Notes under the pieces: generated by a model
Databases searched by the model: none
What the model saw: only the letters and a program-made list of their open reading frames with translations
Told to the model about the DNA's origin: nothing
DNA from: Pseudomonadota bacterium
Lineage (GTDB): Bacteria > Pseudomonadota > Alphaproteobacteria > Azospirillales > Azospirillaceae
DNA: 6,397 nt
Direction of reading: 5' to 3'
Assembly: GCA_023413605.1 (NCBI GenBank)
Contig: JAEZPL010000449.1
Span: forward strand, 1 to 6,397
Shown here: positions 4,370 to 6,397 of the stretch, one piece after another
How the letters are laid out: each line of letters begins with the position of its first letter
Numbering within the stretch: position 1 is the stretch's first letter
Program-made: the position numbers and the translations under genes

Positions 4370-5157
4370 GGACAGCGGTTAAGACGCCGTCGGCCGGGAA
4401 GAAGACACTGGGCATTGCGTCTGCGGGCGCGCTGGCCGCCTTGCTGGCGGCCTGCTCCACCCCCGACCCCAGCGCCGGGCTGGTGCAGGCGCGCCAGAAC
4501 TACCAGACCGCCGCCGGGAACCCGCAGATCGCCAGCAACGCGACGCTGGAATTGCGCCGCGCCGAGGAATCGCTGGGCAAGAGCGAGGCCGCGCGCAAGG
4601 ACGGCGACAGCGCGGAGATGGATCATCAGGCCTACATCGCCAACCGCCAGATCCAGATCGCGCAGGACGTCGCCGCGCTGAAGGGCGCGCAGTCCGTCGT
4701 CGCCAATGCCGACACCTACCGCCTGCAATCCCGCAACGCGGAGCTGGAGCAGCAGCTCCGCGACCTTCAGGCCCAACGGACCGAGCGCGGCATCGTCATG
4801 TCGCTGGGCGACGTGCTGTTCGCCACGGGCAGCGCGCGGCTGACCTCCGGTGCGCAATCGCGCCTGGACCGGCTGGCCCAGTTCCTCCAGCAGTATCCGG
4901 ACCGCACCCTGCGCATCGAAGGGCACACGGACAACACCGGCTCGTCCGCGACGAACCTGCGCCTGTCGGAGGAGCGCGCCATGGCCGTGCGCGACGCGCT
5001 GACCGCCCGCGGCGTGAACCCCAGCCGCATCGCCGCCCAGGGTCTGGGCGAGGCGCAGCCGGTCGCCGCCAACAGCAGCGAGTCCGGCCGCCAGCAGAAC
5101 CGCCGCGTGGAGGTCGTCATCTCCGACCCCGGCACGGTGGCCGAAACGCGGCCGTGA
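4366..5157 (+). CDS. OmpA family lipoprotein with DUF4398-like N-terminal region
   Basis: This 263-residue protein is anchored in the outer membrane and should bind peptidoglycan. The signal sequence ends in lipobox LAAC with Cys30 and Ser at +2. Residues 34-110 are helical and resemble DUF4398 (LVQARQNYQTAAGNP ... ELRRAEESLGKSEAARKDGD ... DHQAYIANRQIQIAQDVA), echoing the upstream protein. A coiled-coil linker (about 112-140) leads to an OmpA C-terminal domain at about 145-253. This domain has the strand LGDVLFATGSARL, the motif GHTDNTG with Asp189, and Arg204 in LSEERA. The 15-residue Asp-Arg spacing matches the pair that binds diaminopimelate in OmpA domains. The GTG/ATG question is simple here: ATG 4366 overlaps the TGA of the DUF4398 gene and no better start exists. 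There is no separate promoter, so expression should follow the EcfG-like promoter upstream. Confidence 0.95.
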   Translation: MRTAVKTPSAGKKTLGIASAGALAALLAACSTPDPSAGLVQARQNYQTAAGNPQIASNATLELRRAEESLGKSEAARKDGDSAEMDHQAYIANRQIQIAQDVAALKGAQSVVANADTYRLQSRNAELEQQLRDLQAQRTERGIVMSLGDVLFATGSARLTSGAQSRLDRLAQFLQQYPDRTLRIEGHTDNTGSSATNLRLSEERAMAVRDALTARGVNPSRIAAQGLGEAQPVAANSSESGRQQNRRVEVVISDPGTVAETRP

Positions 5158-5179
5158 CCGCGCGGGGGACGGTGCCGGG
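5128..5179. terminator. Possible two-part hairpin between convergent genes
   Basis: CCCGGCAC (5128-5135) pairs with GTGCCGGG (5172-5179), and a nested GGCCG-AAACG-CGGCC hairpin lies at 5139-5153. The structure straddles the end of the OmpA-domain gene (stop at 5157) and the short gap before the opposite stop at 5182. There is no T-run on either strand. A role in ending both transcripts is plausible from position only. Confidence 0.3.
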
Positions 5180-5181
5180 CC

Positions 5182-5670
5182 TCACAGCGGCATCGCCCCC
5201 ACCATGAAGTCCGGCACCGGCCGGTTGGTGTAGCGGGCGAACCGCGCCTTTTCTCCGCGGTAGAAGTTGCGGTAGGAGGCGACCGGGTCGCCCGCGACCT
5301 TGTAGGGCTCCGGCATGCACAGCGGCAGCGGCGTGGACCGGCCGTCGCCCAGCCGCGCCCGCCAGTCGGCGCCGTGGCGAAGGTCGTCCAGCACCGCGGC
5401 GGTCTTGTGGGTGCGGCCGAAGCGGTGGGCGAACTCCGCCGCCAACCCGTCGGCGAGGGCCAGCGCCCAGCCGTAATTCTCCGCGCCGGAGCGGACCCAG
5501 ACGGTCATGGGGTGGTTGGCGTAGGCCGCCTTGTAACCGATGTCGAACCCGTTCAGCCGCAGCGCGGTGCTGAGCATCTGCGCGGATTCCACCAGCATCT
5601 TGCCGACATGCTTGTCGCAGTGCAGGCGTGCCGCTTCGGCCGGGTCGTGGTCGAGATAGAAGATGTTCAT
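5182..5670 (-). CDS. Conserved protein of unknown function with phage-type relatives
   Basis: This is a 162-residue soluble protein with no signal peptide or membrane segment. It starts MNIFYLDHDPAEAA and contains a striking block, HCDKHVGKMLVESAQMLS (17-34). Further blocks are ANHPMTVWVR (51-60), NYGWAL (65-70), RFGRTHKTA (83-91), LCMPEPYK (117-124) and YRNFYRGEKARFARY (133-147). I recognise this pattern from memory in small uncharacterised proteins of T4-like phages, including cyanophages, and of scattered bacteria. The conserved Cys18, Asp19, His21, His53, His88, Cys118 and Tyr/Lys residues suggest an enzyme or nucleotide-binding protein, but no reaction is known to me. The start ATG 5668-5670 fits the family N-terminus; a longer frame to 5781 would add residues encoded by tandem repeats. 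There is no clear Shine-Dalgarno sequence. Its neighbours offer no functional link, and isolated acquisition is possible. Confidence 0.85.
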   Translation of the reverse strand: MNIFYLDHDPAEAARLHCDKHVGKMLVESAQMLSTALRLNGFDIGYKAAYANHPMTVWVRSGAENYGWALALADGLAAEFAHRFGRTHKTAAVLDDLRHGADWRARLGDGRSTPLPLCMPEPYKVAGDPVASYRNFYRGEKARFARYTNRPVPDFMVGAMPL

Positions 5671-5755
5671 GGTGTACGGAAGATGGGCGCCGCGCCGGCT
5701 TCTGGACAGATGCGTCCTGCCGGCGGAATCCACCATCGAGAAGCCGGGCCAGAAT

Positions 5756-5794
5756 CCGGCCAAGACACCCGGCCAAGACACCCGGCCAAGACAC
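5756..5794. repeat. Three perfect 13-bp tandem repeats
   Basis: CCGGCCAAGACAC is present in three exact contiguous copies (5756-5768, 5769-5781, 5782-5794). A degenerate part-copy (CCGGGCCAGAAT) lies just to the left at about 5744-5755. The array lies 86 bases upstream of the start of the phage-type gene (5670, - strand). Exact identity indicates recent expansion or active copy-number change. It may also be an iterated binding site. Confidence 0.9.
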
Positions 5795-5946
5795 CGGGGC
5801 AGTCGCTCGCGCGGAATGGCGCCGGAAGGTCGCGCGCAGCCCCTTCAGCCCCAGCGGCACGGCCGCGGCGCGCCGGGCGCGGTCTGAAGCCATGTGCCTG
5901 CCTTCTGGCAAGGGCAGCGCCGCGGCTTGCGCAATCATTCGCTTAT

Positions 5947-5976
5947 TTGTCTGGAATCAGAATCAAATGCAATGAT
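5947..5976 (+). promoter_or_regulatory. Weak candidate sigma-70 promoter
   Basis: TTGTCT (5947-5952) and AATGAT (5971-5976) are separated by 18 bases in the only AT-rich part of the gap and point toward the membrane protein gene at 6061. Both hexamers match the sigma-70 consensus imperfectly (4/6 each), so this rests mainly on position and local base composition. Confidence 0.25.
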
Positions 5977-6060
5977 CCCTTTACCTTGCGAGGGGTGGGG
6001 TTTTACAGTGTGCGAAAAATGGCGGGCGATTGCCTCCTCGGGATTGTGTGGGGAAACGAC

Positions 6061-6397
6061 ATGACCACGGAACAGGACGGTGATGGTGCGATGCTCAGCA
6101 AAGGCTTTCTAAAGGCTCAAGCTCTGCTGCTTCTGGTCATCGGCCTTCCGGTGTTCGTCGTGGTGGTGACGCTGAACCCCCTGTGGAACACCATGCTGCA
6201 CCGTTTCGGCGTGCCGGAGGGGCCGGCGGCGGCGCTGGGCATGATCGTCACCATCATGATTGTGATGGTCGTCCAGTACTGGGTGCTGGAAACGCGGCGG
6301 ACGATGGTCTCGTCCCTGTTCAATTTCATCCCGCACGAGCATCTGACGTTCGACGGCGAAACCCTGACCAACGAGGAGGCGAACCGCCTGTTCGCCA
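6061..6397 (+). CDS. Membrane protein of unknown function (3' partial)
   Basis: The frame is open from ATG 6061 to the window edge with no stop, giving 112 residues. A short hydrophilic N-terminus (MTTEQDGDGAMLSKGF) precedes two predicted membrane helices at about residues 19-38 (ALLLLVIGLPVFVVVVT) and 57-76 (AAALGMIVTIMIVMVVQYWV). A soluble segment begins ETRRTMVSSLFNFIPHEHLTFDGETLTNEE. By the positive-inside rule the segment after the second helix (ETRR) is probably cytoplasmic. GGGGA about 7 bases upstream supports ATG 6061. An in-frame ATG at 6019 would add 14 residues without a ribosome site, and ATG 6091 is another option. GC-rich third positions and the long helices support coding, and the opposite-strand frames here look like shadows. 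I do not recognise the family. Confidence 0.8.
   Translation, partial: MTTEQDGDGAMLSKGFLKAQALLLLVIGLPVFVVVVTLNPLWNTMLHRFGVPEGPAAALGMIVTIMIVMVVQYWVLETRRTMVSSLFNFIPHEHLTFDGETLTNEEANRLFA

Larger units (their letters stand above)
5671..6060. other. 390-base gap without a convincing gene
   Basis: This interval holds the 13-bp tandem repeat (5756-5794), a GC-rich stretch (5795-5930) and an AT-richer stretch (5930-5990) that probably carries the promoter of the membrane protein starting at 6061. On the - strand an open frame from ATG 5893 (MASDRARRAAAVPLGLKGLR, with AAGGCAGG upstream) reads well for about 35 codons. It then enters the repeat and overlaps the next gene out of frame, so it is at most a gene remnant. 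Confidence 0.5.

Noticed and set aside
5117..5938. A 273-codon open frame on the - strand
   Set aside because: It covers the phage-type gene in a different frame and has Arg/Pro-rich shadow composition. Only its first ~35 codons from 5893 look possibly coding.
6109..6371. Two - strand open frames at the right edge
   Set aside because: They lie antisense to the membrane protein frame, which has clear transmembrane segments; the - strand products are His/Arg-rich or lack any recognisable pattern.

Overview
The window is very GC-rich (roughly 70%). Its gene set and signals fit an alphaproteobacterium, most likely a Rhodospirillales member such as Azospirillum or a relative. The pointers are a two-domain cold-shock protein with an RG-rich linker, a match to the alphaproteobacterial general-stress sigma factor (EcfG) promoter, an FNR/FixK-type box before an NnrU-family gene, and GC-rich codon use throughout. 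The taxon is inferred from style; no marker gene is present. I see no transposase, integrase, tRNA, rRNA or CRISPR array.

Layout. (1) Bases 1-670 hold the 3' part of a + strand cold-shock protein with two cold-shock domains joined by a long Gly/Asp/Arg linker; a strong perfect hairpin (685-719) separates it from convergent genes. (2) Bases 733-1505, - strand, hold a two-gene operon: a two-CBS-domain protein followed by a small DUF2934 protein. (3) Divergent from it, 1587-2069 (+) is a small stand-alone P-loop kinase of the polynucleotide-kinase type. Its 3' end overlaps that of a convergent NnrU-family membrane protein (2057-2722, -). (4) Bases 2723-3102 are a rich regulatory interval. It holds a perfect FNR/FixK-type dyad placed as a class II activator site for the NnrU gene, a four-copy 14-bp tandem repeat, and a potential structured RNA ending in a clear intrinsic terminator before a DedA-family gene (3103-3729, +). 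(5) Bases 3777-5157 form a stress-type envelope operon. An EcfG-like promoter precedes a DUF4398 lipoprotein and an OmpA-domain lipoprotein, coupled by an ATGA start/stop overlap. (6) Bases 5182-5670 (-) encode a small protein of unknown function that resembles proteins known from T4-like phages; 13-bp tandem repeats lie upstream. (7) A membrane protein starts at 6061 and runs off the right edge.

How the parts fit. Several units point to stress and oxygen or nitrogen-oxide responses: a cold-shock protein, adenosyl-ligand-sensing CBS domains, an NnrU protein under a putative anaerobic regulator, and envelope lipoproteins under a putative general-stress sigma factor. This is a run of small stress-related transcription units, not one integrated pathway. 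I do not see a convincing new multi-gene system. The most informative new observations are the predicted leaderless FNR-type promoter, the EcfG-type promoter, the structured leader or sRNA before the DedA gene, and the cold-shock/RG-linker architecture.
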